64,000 nt of DNA from Anaerolineaceae bacterium. Its GTDB lineage: Bacteria > Chloroflexota > Anaerolineae > Anaerolineales > Anaerolineaceae. A program made the position numbers and the translations under genes. Where the stretch lies: NCBI GenBank assembly GCA_030653365.1, contig JAURZL010000008.1, positions 1-64,000 of the forward strand, read 5' to 3'. A model generated the notes under the pieces. The model was not told the DNA's origin and searched no databases. It saw only the letters and a program-made list of their open reading frames with translations. Position 1 is the first letter of the stretch, and the number at the start of each line of letters is the position of its first letter. This document shows positions 9,783 through 18,562 of the stretch, one piece after another.

Positions 9783-11233
9783 AGTAACTTGCTGATCGAA
9801 TCAAGAATTTCGTTGGTTTGCTGGTCCAGAACTTGAATTTCTTTGAGAATTTCCAAAGGATCGCGGTGATTATCTACTTCAGTTTGTTTCGGATTTTTTA
9901 CTGAAAGGTCAAATGTGCCTTTATCAATGTCTTTCATATTCAATGACCAAGAATTCTCAGAATCTGCTTTTGTCCTCTGAAATTCCACAAACTCCGCTAA
10001 ATCCTGCTCATTTAACGGGTTAGTCTTACCAAGATTGCGATCCAGATTCAACTGGTAATACCAGATCTTTTCTGAGGGGGCACCTTTTTCAAAGAACAGC
10101 ACCACGGTTTTGACGCCGGCACCGGTGAAGACCCCACCGGGCAGGTCGAGCACAGTGTGCAAATTGCAGCTGGAGAACAGTTCCTTGCGCAGGCTGATGG
10201 CAGCATTGTCGGTGTTGGAAAGAAAGGTGTTCTTGATAACCACACCAGCGCGTCCTCCGGGTTTGAGGATTTTGATGAAGTGCTGCAGGAAGAGGAAGGC
10301 AGTCTCACCGGTTTTGATGGGGAAGTTGTTCTGCACCTCACCGCGTTCCTTGCCGCCAAAGGGCGGATTGGCGAGTACGATGTGATAGCGATCCTTATCC
10401 TGCAGGTCGCTGACGTTCTCAGCGAGCGTGTTAACATGCTGAATATTGGGTGCTTCGATGCCGTGCAGGATCATGTTCATGATGCCGATGATATACGCCA
10501 GCGATTTCTTCTCTTTGCCATAGAAGGTGCGCGTTTGCAGGGTCTCGATATCGCTAGTGGAGAGGGCACGGCTGTTTTTGAGGTATTCGAAGGCTTCCAC
10601 CAGAAAGCCGGCGGAGCCGACCGCCCCGTCATAGATCGTCTCACCGATCTGTGGAGCAACCACCTTAACGATGGTCTTAATCAGCGGTCGCGGGGTGTAA
10701 TACTCGCCACCGTTGCGTCCGGCATTGCCCATCTTTTTGATCTTTTCCTCGTAGAGATGCGACATCTCGTGTTTTTCAGTCTGAGATTGGAAGCGCAATT
10801 CGTCGACCAGGTTTATCACCCCACGCAGGTTGTAACCACTCTGGACTTTGTTGCGCAGTTCGCTGAAAATTTGACCGATCTTATATTCGATCGTATCGGC
10901 ATTATCGGCGGTGGTTGTGAAGCGCTTGAGGTAAGGAAAGAGCTGGTGCTCAACAAAATCAATCAGATCTGGTCCGGTGAGGGCTTTGTTATGATCGATC
11001 CTGCCATTACCGTTACGTGGTGCTGCCCAGGCTTCCCATTGGAACTCAGGTGCTATGATGGGCTGATATGTTTTGCCCTGCAGCTCGGCTGAGAGTCTCT
11101 TTTCCTTCTCGAGATCGTCGAGATATTTGAGGAAAAGGATCCAGGAAGTCTGCTCCACATAATCGAGTTCACTGCTGCAACCGGCATCCTTCCATAATTG
11201 GTCATCGATGTTTTTAAATGTTTGTTCAAACAA
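9779..11233 (-). CDS. hsdM: Type I N6-adenine DNA methyltransferase, M subunit
   Basis: HsdM of 484 residues; with HsdS it methylates adenine at the recognition site and protects host DNA. The AdoMet motif appears as DGAVGSAGFL (202-211) and the catalytic motif IV as NPPF (289-292). A helical N-terminal domain begins MFEQTFKNIDDQLWKDAG, and GGEYYTPRPL (175-184) is typical of the family. The start is a TTG at 11233 preceded by AGGAG eight bases upstream; no nearer ATG fits. It is the first gene of the leftward hsdM-hsdS-hsdR set. Confidence 0.93.
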   Translation of the reverse strand: MFEQTFKNIDDQLWKDAGCSSELDYVEQTSWILFLKYLDDLEKEKRLSAELQGKTYQPIIAPEFQWEAWAAPRNGNGRIDHNKALTGPDLIDFVEHQLFPYLKRFTTTADNADTIEYKIGQIFSELRNKVQSGYNLRGVINLVDELRFQSQTEKHEMSHLYEEKIKKMGNAGRNGGEYYTPRPLIKTIVKVVAPQIGETIYDGAVGSAGFLVEAFEYLKNSRALSTSDIETLQTRTFYGKEKKSLAYIIGIMNMILHGIEAPNIQHVNTLAENVSDLQDKDRYHIVLANPPFGGKERGEVQNNFPIKTGETAFLFLQHFIKILKPGGRAGVVIKNTFLSNTDNAAISLRKELFSSCNLHTVLDLPGGVFTGAGVKTVVLFFEKGAPSEKIWYYQLNLDRNLGKTNPLNEQDLAEFVEFQRTKADSENSWSLNMKDIDKGTFDLSVKNPKQTEVDNHRDPLEILKEIQVLDQQTNEILDSISKLL

Positions 11234-11295
11234 GGTGAATGCTCCTGGTATGAAAGAATCAGCGAAGCTGTTTAATGAAGGAAAGAGGTAAAGAA

Positions 11296-11354
11296 TTTCC
11301 CACTGATAAAGGGTGAAAGACGAAAATTCCTATTAAGAATTATACAACGGATGG
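11296..11354. repeat. Direct repeat, copy 1, flanking the 11.4-13.3 kb module
   Basis: Holds TTTCCCACTGAT (11296-11307), a 30-base spacer and AATTATACAACGGATGG (11338-11354). The same two words in the same order and orientation recur at 13265-13320 with a 27-base spacer. The second word alone recurs in part near 20597. The rest of the 276-base gap between hsdM and the next gene holds no gene. Confidence 0.6.
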
Positions 11355-11391
11355 GAAGTGTGGAGAGTTTACAGGTGGTTTAGAAATCATA

Positions 11392-11407
11392 AAGCCGTCA
11401 ACGAATA
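11392..11407. repeat. Right inverted repeat at edge of defence island
   Basis: The forward strand reads AAGCCGTCAACGAATA, the exact reverse complement of 457-472. The following bases keep the spaced ACGAAT pattern. It lies upstream of hsdM, at the start of the leftward transcribed island. Confidence 0.5.
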
Positions 11408-11509
11408 CAAAACGAATTATCGAATATTAACATCATAGTCCAACATGAAATAATAAAAAAATTAAAGTTGTGGCTTTCCCATAATGTACAGTGCACTTTT
11501 GCTAGGTTT

Positions 11510-11764
11510 TTAATATGATGTGTGGGATTTAAGTGAACTCACATCCGATTCGAGAGAATCTACCCTATAGGTCAAATCATCCTGTTTTTCCTCTATATTG
11601 CCTATGCGGGTATTATATCCCTTCAAAGCCATAATAGCTTCTACCATAAGTTCTTTCTCACTTAACGCCATAAGCGCATTTTTTTCCGCTTGAATCCGTT
11701 CTCTCTCTATTCGGGCGTGTTCTTCTTTAATCTCGCCAATTTTCCGTTTTATCTTTTTAAACAT
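11510..11764 (-). CDS. Small coiled-coil protein of unknown function
   Basis: An 84-residue, charged, mostly helical protein with no cysteine and no membrane segment. Residues about 10-50 are rich in E, K and R. The C-terminal part (IEEKQDDLTYRVDSLESDVS) shows heptad-like spacing that suggests a coiled coil. GGAGG lies just upstream of the ATG. It lies 26 bases downstream of a small zinc-ribbon gene on the same strand and is probably part of the same three-gene unit, bounded by direct repeats. I recognise no family. Confidence 0.6.
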   Translation of the reverse strand: MFKKIKRKIGEIKEEHARIERERIQAEKNALMALSEKELMVEAIMALKGYNTRIGNIEEKQDDLTYRVDSLESDVSSLKSHTSY

Positions 11765-11790
11765 GACCTGCCTCCACTAATTCATTAAAG

Positions 11791-11985
11791 CTATGCTTTG
11801 GGGCCACCAAATTTTCCCTTGGTTATCAGCATAACGGCAATAGATACAACTAAACCCCCTACTGCCAATGCTCCTTCACCGATCTTTCTGATTTTTCCAT
11901 TCTTACTGTTTTGGCAGTGTGCGCATACGTCGTTCTTGCTATTTTGCGGTATCTCTTTCCCGCACTTAATACAGAATTTACTCAT
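11791..11985 (-). CDS. Small zinc-ribbon membrane protein
   Basis: A 64-residue protein. An upstream in-frame ATG would give 99 residues, but the ATG at 11985 has GGAG at proper spacing and leads straight into the zinc-ribbon. It begins with a CxxC...CxxC ribbon (CIKC, then CAHC), then a short basic segment and one hydrophobic helix (GALAVGGLVVSIAVMLI). It overlaps the end of the upstream zinc-ribbon gene by eight bases, so the two are probably translationally coupled. Its function is unknown; a membrane-tethered accessory of the larger partner is possible. Confidence 0.65.
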   Translation of the reverse strand: MSKFCIKCGKEIPQNSKNDVCAHCQNSKNGKIRKIGEGALAVGGLVVSIAVMLITKGKFGGPKA

Positions 11986-13087
11986 CGTTTTTCTCCTTCT
12001 TGGCTGGCAATATGTCAATAAGCGGTTTCGTACCCTCAATGTCCGGAGGGAGTGCCGCAATCTTTTGCTGAATGTCCGTAAAATTATCAATTAAACCCCT
12101 TTGGTCTGAGCTGCTAAACGAGTTTAAGGCTAATAAGGTATCCCTATCATCAAGCGAGTTTGCGCTAATAAAATCGCTGAATTGCTTCATACTGAGCCTT
12201 GCGGCGTTTTGCTCACCAAGCAAACAATATACGGTGGATTCAACTTGAACGGTTTTGGTGATTGCCAACAGGCTATTAAAGATTTCAGCACTATGCTCAT
12301 CACCACGATTCTGAGATTCTTTATCAATCAAATTCGAGAACCAGTTCTTGTCCTTTCTCTCATCAAAGAAACGCTTTTCGCTTGCAAACGCTCTGAAGAG
12401 AATACACTTGGCATCCGTTGCACTACTCAAAATACTGAGCAGTTTTTCTTGTCTCACCCTCGCGTCGATTATCTGCGCGGCTTGCTGTAACTGCTGCCAT
12501 GCACTCTCGGCTAATGCAAGCCTGTCGTCTTGAAGTTCGCTATGTAGGTTCGCAATACTCCTTTGAACATCGTGTATTTCATTTATCACCTGTGCCAGAG
12601 CAATCTGCGTTTGCAAATCAACAATGGAACGTCCCAAATCCGGTGTTAGTTGAATATCTTTCAAACGCACCTGCGCGACAATGTGCTTCTCGCCGAATAT
12701 AGTGGGCAGGATATCGCCAGACTTATCCGTGAGGAATTTAAAAACACCTTCGTCAATCAGTTTTTGTAGTGCGGGGTTTACTTCCGCTACCTTAATAGTC
12801 TTTGGCAGAATTGCCATGATGGATTGAAAGAATGCTGGCGCAACTCTGGATAAGTTTTCAGCTTGGCCGAAAATGATATTCAGATTATTGTTTTGAATTG
12901 TGCTGATAGGGAAAACCTGGTCAAATTCAGACGCAAGTGATGTGCTTTCCCATTGAATACGCTTAAGAGGATTTTTGTTTGCTACCATCGGTAGGTTTTT
13001 GGCACTACTCCTAAAGCCGCAAAACGGACAGACCGAAGCCTTGTCTGATATTTTTGTTCCGCATTCCGGGCAATACACTAATCCCAT
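11978..13087 (-). CDS. Zinc-ribbon protein of unknown function, first gene of three-gene module
   Basis: A 369-residue protein with GGAGG eleven bases before the ATG. The N-terminus is a four-cysteine zinc ribbon (YCPEC at about 5-9 and CPFC at about 19-22). A mixed domain and long helices rich in Q, E and L follow, with coiled-coil propensity around 160-230. No membrane segment is present, so it is probably cytosolic. It overlaps the next small zinc-ribbon gene by eight bases. I recognise no family beyond the ribbon. The three-gene unit is enclosed by direct repeats and lies next to a defence island, which suggests an accessory origin. Confidence 0.65.
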   Translation of the reverse strand: MGLVYCPECGTKISDKASVCPFCGFRSSAKNLPMVANKNPLKRIQWESTSLASEFDQVFPISTIQNNNLNIIFGQAENLSRVAPAFFQSIMAILPKTIKVAEVNPALQKLIDEGVFKFLTDKSGDILPTIFGEKHIVAQVRLKDIQLTPDLGRSIVDLQTQIALAQVINEIHDVQRSIANLHSELQDDRLALAESAWQQLQQAAQIIDARVRQEKLLSILSSATDAKCILFRAFASEKRFFDERKDKNWFSNLIDKESQNRGDEHSAEIFNSLLAITKTVQVESTVYCLLGEQNAARLSMKQFSDFISANSLDDRDTLLALNSFSSSDQRGLIDNFTDIQQKIAALPPDIEGTKPLIDILPAKKEKNDE

Positions 13088-13264
13088 TTCTGCCCTCCGT
13101 TAGGCGCTCGCCTTAGATTGCGAGTTCTTAAGTTTCGGGGCTTTCGGGTTTGCATCCCAGCAGCATCCCACAATCGTTTTTCTATTTGGTTGCCAATAAT
13201 ATTCATGTATGCTCCAAGAGGATGAAAAAAAATATATATACATACACTTGCTTACAGGTAGAGT

Positions 13265-13320
13265 TTTCCCACTGATTTGGTGCATGTTGACATAATCTTT
13301 AGAAATTATACAACGGATGG
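13265..13320. repeat. Direct repeat, copy 2, flanking the 11.4-13.3 kb module
   Basis: Contains TTTCCCACTGAT (13265-13276) and AATTATACAACGGATGG (13304-13320), matching copy 1 at 11296-11354 in order and orientation. The 13.1-13.4 kb stretch otherwise holds no convincing gene. Confidence 0.6.
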
Positions 13321-13407
13321 AAAGGCGGAAACCAAACCTTTCAAAGATGTTATTTCCTTTCAATTGCGAGTAGGTCACGTTCAGGGTGGGTCGCTGACCC
13401 ACCACTT

Positions 13408-13731
13408 CTAATCCCCTCCCTCATCAAAGTCCACACCTGTACCCTTGGGTATCATAAAATCCCAAAAATCAGATCCAGCTTTCACCCCATCAACAACCGC
13501 GGTCCATCCTGATTCGCCTGGACATAAAAAGCCCCAACCCTTGCCCGTACGATTCGCAAACGAATCTCCGGGCCATACGAGTCCTTCGGTTCTGCACGAA
13601 CGTATCCTTTTTGCAATAATCCAGGCAAATTCAACCGGAAAATTCCCACAAACTGGATAGGGTCCCGGGTGGAACGCCGCCACCATGTATGGGTAAAGCA
13701 TCGGAGAATAAACACAAAAATCAAGCCTCAT
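13408..13731 (-). pseudogene. Possible frameshifted small-gene remnant
   Basis: Two overlapping reverse frames each look protein-like over different halves. One frame (upstream half) reads RLNLPGLLQKGYVRAEP and then SYGPEIRLRIVRA. Another frame (downstream half) reads WTAVVDGVKAGSDFWDFMIP. Joined near 13490-13500 they would give one protein of roughly 80-100 residues. This suggests a decayed or frameshifted gene, but no family was recognised and chance is possible. Confidence 0.25.
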
Positions 13732-14281
13732 GAGTTGTCCGATGCTTTACCCTTACTGGCATCATTCAAAACCCACCTTCGCATTTTCACACCCGCCGGG
13801 GCATTATCGACACGCTGGCATAAATCGGGATCTCTCATTGGAACACCTCCCTAAAATTAGTCCTTGAGTTCTTGAGTTCATGAATTCATGAGATTTATCT
13901 AATTTATCTTAGCACAAATCCAACCCCTGGATTATGAAATCATAGTCCCTCATGAAATCATAAAAATCCCAGTTTGGATTTTTTTAGGTGCTTTGTACGA
14001 TACCTGTCTTGTGGTGTTATTCCGCTGCTTCTCCCCTCCTACGAGTGATCCCAACCATGATCTCCAGGCGTAACCCTTCGGGTCACAAGCAGCGCATCAT
14101 CCAACAGGCAGACCATGCTCTGATTATTTTTTAGCCTTATCATACCCGTGGGTATCCGCCTTGAGCTACGAAGAAACCCGGTCTCCGGTCCCCCGCCCCC
14201 GGCGATCCCCCAATGTACCTGCAATCTAACACGCTTCTATTAGCAGGCTATACAGCCAAAAGGCAACCCATCACAATTCCG
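13732..14281. repeat. Intergenic stretch with dispersed repeats
   Basis: No gene is seen over about 550 bases. It contains a GTAACCCTTCGGGTCACAAG unit (from 14070) and an exact copy of the TATCATACCCGTGGGTAT palindrome (ending at 14155). Overlapping gttcatgaattcatgag-like words lie near 13870-13890. The last bases precede a TATAAT box at 14282-14287 that may serve the DUF5990 gene downstream. Confidence 0.6.
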
Positions 14282-14375
14282 TATAATTAATAATCAGACA
14301 GCGCTACAAAGCCCGATCGAGTATCGAGCGTGGACTTATCAAACTAAGCCGAGTTCAACGATTTGGAGAAACTAC

Positions 14376-14798
14376 ATGGCAGAATTCAAGAAACTCAAGG
14401 TTCGGTTGATTTGCAGAACGATGCCAGTGATTCCACTGGAAGAGGGCACATTTGACGTGGGAATGCAAGACAAGAACCAGTCCGTGCATGCAGGCCAGAA
14501 GCAGAAAGATGGATCGATGTTCTTCGGGTGCGATCTCGAAGCAAGCCTTGATGATTCTTCTGGGAGGCTTTCTTTCCGTGGTCCGTTCGTGCACGGCACT
14601 CCGGAAGCGCGATTTCTCTATCTCAGTTGGAAGCGAAAGGATGCGAGTAGTTCTCCGTGGTTCTGGCGTGTGAAAGTTCCACTCACTGGCATCACCTGGG
14701 AAGACATTTCCTTGGTGAAGCCGAGCGAAGTACTGGAAGCGGACATCACAAACCGTCGTCCACATGCGTCGGATCCAATTACCTGGAGGCGAAGTTGA
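14376..14798 (+). CDS. DUF5990 family protein
   Basis: A 140-residue cytosolic protein with GGAG eight bases before the ATG. The segment FRGPFVHGTPEARFLYLSW (about 67-85) matches what I recall as the hallmark of the DUF5990 family, small proteins of unknown role found across bacteria. A TATAAT at 14282-14287 lies about 90 bases upstream, with no strong -35 box. It stands alone between repeat-rich spacers and shows no operon partner. Confidence 0.7.
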   Translation: MAEFKKLKVRLICRTMPVIPLEEGTFDVGMQDKNQSVHAGQKQKDGSMFFGCDLEASLDDSSGRLSFRGPFVHGTPEARFLYLSWKRKDASSSPWFWRVKVPLTGITWEDISLVKPSEVLEADITNRRPHASDPITWRRS

Positions 14799-15013
14799 GC
14801 AGACGCAGCCTGACACTGCTTGCACGTGGACGGGCGGGGGCTATAGCCCTGCCCGAGGGGATTCAGCCCCAATAGCGAGGTCTTGCTCTGGCTTTTTCCC
14901 GCCAATTCCCCCACCCGCCGGTAACGCCAGTTGTTGAGGGTTTGAGACTCGCCGGAACTACCGAAACAGAACAAGTGAGCAGGATTATTATCAATCCATA
15001 CAAGGAGGCGATT

Positions 15014-15427
15014 ATGGCCGAGATACAAACGAAGGTGAACGACGCGAGCGTCGAAGAATTTTTGAACAAAGTCGAAAACGAGCAAAAGCGCAAGGATAGC
15101 TTTGAAATCCTAAAGATCATGCAGCAGGTCACGAAGGAAGAGCCAAAAATGTGGGGACCTGCCATTATCGGCTTTGGTTCCTATCATTACAGGTATGAGA
15201 GTGGGCGGGAAGGCGATATGCCTCTGCTCGCATTTTCTCCTCGTAAACAGTCCCTCACGCTCTACATTGGGGTTGGCGATGACTCAGACAGCCCACTGCT
15301 CAGGAAACTGGGTAAATATACAACCAGCAAGGTTTGCTTGTATATTAAGAAATTGGCAGATGTGGACAGGAACGTTTTGCAGGAACTGATCGCCGATTCA
15401 TTTGAAAATGCTCCTGGATCTGGGTAG
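15014..15427 (+). CDS. DUF1801 (YdhG-like) family protein
   Basis: A protein of 137 residues. AAGGAGG lies directly before the ATG at 15014, which fixes the start over longer in-frame options. The pattern PKMWGPAIIGFGSYHYRYES...LLAFSPRKQSLTLYI, given here in part, is typical of DUF1801 proteins, a small alpha/beta fold of unknown biochemical role. The ends are complete and the length is normal for the family. It is a single gene, not obviously part of an operon. Confidence 0.85.
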   Translation: MAEIQTKVNDASVEEFLNKVENEQKRKDSFEILKIMQQVTKEEPKMWGPAIIGFGSYHYRYESGREGDMPLLAFSPRKQSLTLYIGVGDDSDSPLLRKLGKYTTSKVCLYIKKLADVDRNVLQELIADSFENAPGSG

Positions 15428-15463
15428 ACTTTCAGTCATCTCATCAATGTCACCTTGAGCAAT

Positions 15464-16012
15464 TTACGGTTTTCGACCGTACACATACACCATTCCAACA
15501 CCATCCGTATTGAAATTCGATGACCAGGTAGAGGGGTCTGAATCCACAATCGTGTAGGTCCCTTTCGGAATGACCTCCATCGGATACACAATCCAATGCG
15601 CGTTGGGGACATTATTCTGACCCGGTAATCCACTGGCTTGCCAGGGTCCGTAGAGGGTGCTGTCCTGCGCTCGTAATGCAATCGTACCGGGTTCCGCGCC
15701 AGTTGCACCATTCCAATGATAGGTGATAATCTGGGTGATCAACCAGGATTTATTGATTTTAAAGACCGCATCGGCTGTGACACCATTATCCACCGCCATG
15801 GTATCCGTCACTTCGAACAACAATTCCTGTCCGCAGGTATCGGGAGTGGCTGTCCTGATGCTTGTATCCTCAATCGGGGTGGGCGGGACGCGTGTTTTTC
15901 GTTCCGGTGTTGATTCCTTGAAATAGACCCAGTCTGATTCAGAACACGCAGGAAGATAAAGGAGGGTTAATACCAGCAAAGAAAAAAACGAAAATTTTAG
16001 AATTCTAGCCAT
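15464..16012 (-). CDS. Secreted lipoprotein of unknown function
   Basis: A 182-residue protein with a type II signal peptide: a hydrophobic stretch at 6-20 and a lipobox LPAC with Cys23. A short Thr/Pro/Arg-rich linker follows, then an all-beta-looking domain (about 60-182) with several Trp residues (SWLITQIITYHWNG, GPWQASGLPG). The mature protein should be lipid-anchored outside the membrane. No catalytic motif is seen. It converges on the upstream DUF1801 gene with only 36 bases between them. Confidence 0.75.
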   Translation of the reverse strand: MARILKFSFFSLLVLTLLYLPACSESDWVYFKESTPERKTRVPPTPIEDTSIRTATPDTCGQELLFEVTDTMAVDNGVTADAVFKINKSWLITQIITYHWNGATGAEPGTIALRAQDSTLYGPWQASGLPGQNNVPNAHWIVYPMEVIPKGTYTIVDSDPSTWSSNFNTDGVGMVYVYGRKP

Positions 16013-16084
16013 AATTTCCTCACAAAAATTGATATTAACAATGTCAGTTGAAATGGGATATTAATATTATATACAGATATCACG

Positions 16085-16376
16085 CATGAAACAGCAAAAT
16101 CCACTTCCGGTGCATTGCTGGTGACCCGAAGGGTTACACTTGGGGATCAACCGGACCTCATCAGGATTGGAAAACTCCTGAAAAACCACAACAGCAGAAG
16201 TGCATTGCACCTTGTTTTTTTAACTCATTTGTCTGTAAACATTATGTATGACTTGACACTTTGAGCCTTATCATACCCGTGGGTATTCGACACCTAACCC
16301 CCAACCCCCAACCCCCAACCCCCAACCCCCTAACCCCCAACCCCTAACCCCCAAATCCCCGTCCCCGGTCCCCGGT
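16085..16376. repeat. Repeat block with C-rich telomere-like tract
   Basis: Contains a reverse copy of the GTAACCCTTCGGG unit (16122-16136), the GTGCATTGCAC palindrome (16200-16210) and an exact TATCATACCCGTGGGTAT copy (ending 16286). From about 16298 to 16376 it holds tandem AACCCCC and TAACCCC repeats ending in CCCCGGTCCCCGG. The reverse strand therefore has many G4-5 runs separated by TT, able in principle to form G-quadruplexes. A TATAAT at 16411-16416 follows, upstream of the next gene. Confidence 0.75.
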
Positions 16377-16545
16377 CATTTCTATTGATAGTTTTCCGCC
16401 AAAAAATTGCTATAATTAAATCATTCTTTGCAATTTTTTCTCCATTTAATCTCATCCAAAATAATACCATCCATCACAGCAATCAATCCGAATTCCATTT
16501 CAATTTATCCGTTTGTCTATTTTTCGAATGATTCCAGAGGTCCAC

Positions 16546-18543
16546 ATGAAAAAACAGGCTGCTTTGCTTTTGGTAATTTGTATGTTATTCTCCGCTTTTT
16601 CGCTGGCGTTTATTGCTCAGCCAGATCTGTCCATGCAAGACAAGGTATGCACCTGGCAGAAGGTGGGCGAAACCCCCAATACCACTGTATCTGGTTCAGC
16701 ATTGGACGCAACAGCTTCTTTAAATGGAAGCAGCGTCACGGTCAGCTATAAAGGCTTGGTTGTGGTGCACACCTGGACGGCACCGCCCAGTGTCCTAACC
16801 CCGGGGGAGGAGTTGTATTTTGAGGTCAGCACGGTCTGGGATCAGGATACCAGCTATAGTCAAAATTCGGTCGGCGGCTTGGATACCTATTTAAATTTTA
16901 ACTTTGTGGACAGAGTGTCCGCGCGCCGAAAAACCATCAATTTTAAAACCGAACCAAGCGGGGCAGTCGAAAATAGCATCACCTGGTCGGTACCGGGAGG
17001 CTCGAAGGAAGGCGCAACCATGGAGATCATTGGCTTCGGTGATTCAGCCGTAGCTGGTGGCAGTGTGCGCTATAAGTATGAGTACCAATGTGTGGTCCCA
17101 ACGCCCATGGAAACTGAAACACCTATTCCCAGCGCAACCCCCGAGGAGACCGCCACACCAATCCCGACGGAAACCCCCATCGTGTGTGAAGAGCAGACAG
17201 AAGAAGACAAACTGCAGAAGATCCTGGCATTGTATTACGAAAGAATTCCGAAGGGGATTGCCTCATCCGGGGAAAAGAATAATATTTTAGATTTTCTGGG
17301 CTATGAAGGCTATGATGAATTTGCCTGTGGTGGCTACCAATCCAAGGTGCTCGCTTTCCTCAATTCGCTCAAATTCAGCAAAGATCCCTGTGAACAGGCA
17401 TTGGTTGAGAAGTGGGAATATGGTCCAATCCAGGCCTGGTGGGGTGGGCATCAGGCTGTGATACTGTATCCCTGGGCAACCAACTGGATGGAAACCGGCA
17501 TTGTCCTCGATCCGTGGATTACACAATTCCCTGCGGATTACAAGGTGAAGGATTGGGCGATCCACTTCAGCGTTGCAGGGCTGGCAGGGGAAGCAGGCAG
17601 GGCGGTCGATTGGACCGTGGATGGGTCCTTCATTGGCATTGGTCCCAGCGAGGTCTATCGGGACACAGCCGCCTATCCACTGTTTAATGGGGATTATATA
17701 GAACCTGGCATGCAAGGACTCACCAAGGAGGAGAACGCCTTTATCAAAACACTGCCGGAAGCGAAGCAGGCGCTGTTTAAGAAATTGTCCAAACAACAGC
17801 AAAAATACTGGCTCTCGTTGAGGCTGGATGGTAAAGACAGTGCTCAGCAGGTGCAGGCGGATTGCCCGTTGGTGCTCTACGTGACGGATGCGGATGGATT
17901 GCGCAGTGGGATTGCCAGCGATGGGGTCTATCACGAGTTAGAGGATGTGCTCTTCAATGTCTTTCCGCTGCAGGATGGGACGACGTATACAGAGTTAATC
18001 TATCCGCTCGATGCTGGCTACAGCCTGGTCATGGAAGGCACCGGGGATGGTCAGGCAATTGTGTTGGTGCAGGATTGGGTGGATTTCGAACGCGATGGTC
18101 AGGGTGTGTCACTCTATCAGCTGTCTGTGACGGAGGGTGCGCTGTATGAGTCGATGGTGGCCAAGGAATCGTTCGTCTGGCAGGGGGGCTCGATTCAACC
18201 CGAGTTATATGAACTGGGATCAGAAGTAGCCTGGATCGATCAACTCCCGGGTCTTGCACAGGTGGGTGATCAGCCGGGCAGCAATGCGCTTCCCAACTGG
18301 TTGCCGGGCTGGCGGGTGCTCTTCCTGGGCGGGTTCGTCGGTCTCATGCTTGGATTGGCCGGATTTGTGGTGTTGGGTGTGCTGCTGGTTCCGGGATTGA
18401 TGGCAAGCCGCAAGGCAAACTTCAATCGCCAGCAGAATACCCACAAAACCAGATGGGTTGTTGCTGTCATCATCCTGATCATTTCATGCCTGGTGATGAT
18501 GTGCAGCGCAGCCAGTCTCTACTCAGGTATTACCGGCAGGTAG
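16546..18543 (+). CDS. Secreted, membrane-anchored protein with putative Cys-His-Asp hydrolase domain
   Basis: A 665-residue protein starting at the ATG at 16546 (AGAGG upstream). It has a signal peptide (1-23), a beta-rich domain (about 35-180) and a Thr/Pro/Glu linker (about 185-213). A domain at about 220-400 carries CGGYQ (Cys261), GGHQAV (His302) and LDPW (Asp322); this order and spacing resemble a papain-like or CHAP-like thiol hydrolase. A further beta-rich region leads to two C-terminal membrane helices (about 590-617 and 637-660). The mature part would face outside. The catalytic role is inferred from residue pattern only. TTGATA (16385-16390) and TATAAT (16411-16416) make a possible promoter with a 20-base spacer. 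Confidence 0.6.
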   Translation: MKKQAALLLVICMLFSAFSLAFIAQPDLSMQDKVCTWQKVGETPNTTVSGSALDATASLNGSSVTVSYKGLVVVHTWTAPPSVLTPGEELYFEVSTVWDQDTSYSQNSVGGLDTYLNFNFVDRVSARRKTINFKTEPSGAVENSITWSVPGGSKEGATMEIIGFGDSAVAGGSVRYKYEYQCVVPTPMETETPIPSATPEETATPIPTETPIVCEEQTEEDKLQKILALYYERIPKGIASSGEKNNILDFLGYEGYDEFACGGYQSKVLAFLNSLKFSKDPCEQALVEKWEYGPIQAWWGGHQAVILYPWATNWMETGIVLDPWITQFPADYKVKDWAIHFSVAGLAGEAGRAVDWTVDGSFIGIGPSEVYRDTAAYPLFNGDYIEPGMQGLTKEENAFIKTLPEAKQALFKKLSKQQQKYWLSLRLDGKDSAQQVQADCPLVLYVTDADGLRSGIASDGVYHELEDVLFNVFPLQDGTTYTELIYPLDAGYSLVMEGTGDGQAIVLVQDWVDFERDGQGVSLYQLSVTEGALYESMVAKESFVWQGGSIQPELYELGSEVAWIDQLPGLAQVGDQPGSNALPNWLPGWRVLFLGGFVGLMLGLAGFVVLGVLLVPGLMASRKANFNRQQNTHKTRWVVAVIILIISCLVMMCSAASLYSGITGR

Positions 18544-18562
18544 GATTGGTTCTGACTTTTTC

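Noticed and set aside
6369-11092. Several long forward reading frames across hsdR and hsdM
   Set aside because: They are shadows of the reverse-strand genes in GC-balanced DNA; their sequences lack motifs and starts with ribosome-binding sites.
13100-13405. A 101-residue reverse reading frame
   Set aside because: No ribosome-binding site, no protein-like composition, and it overlaps the direct repeat; judged to be chance.
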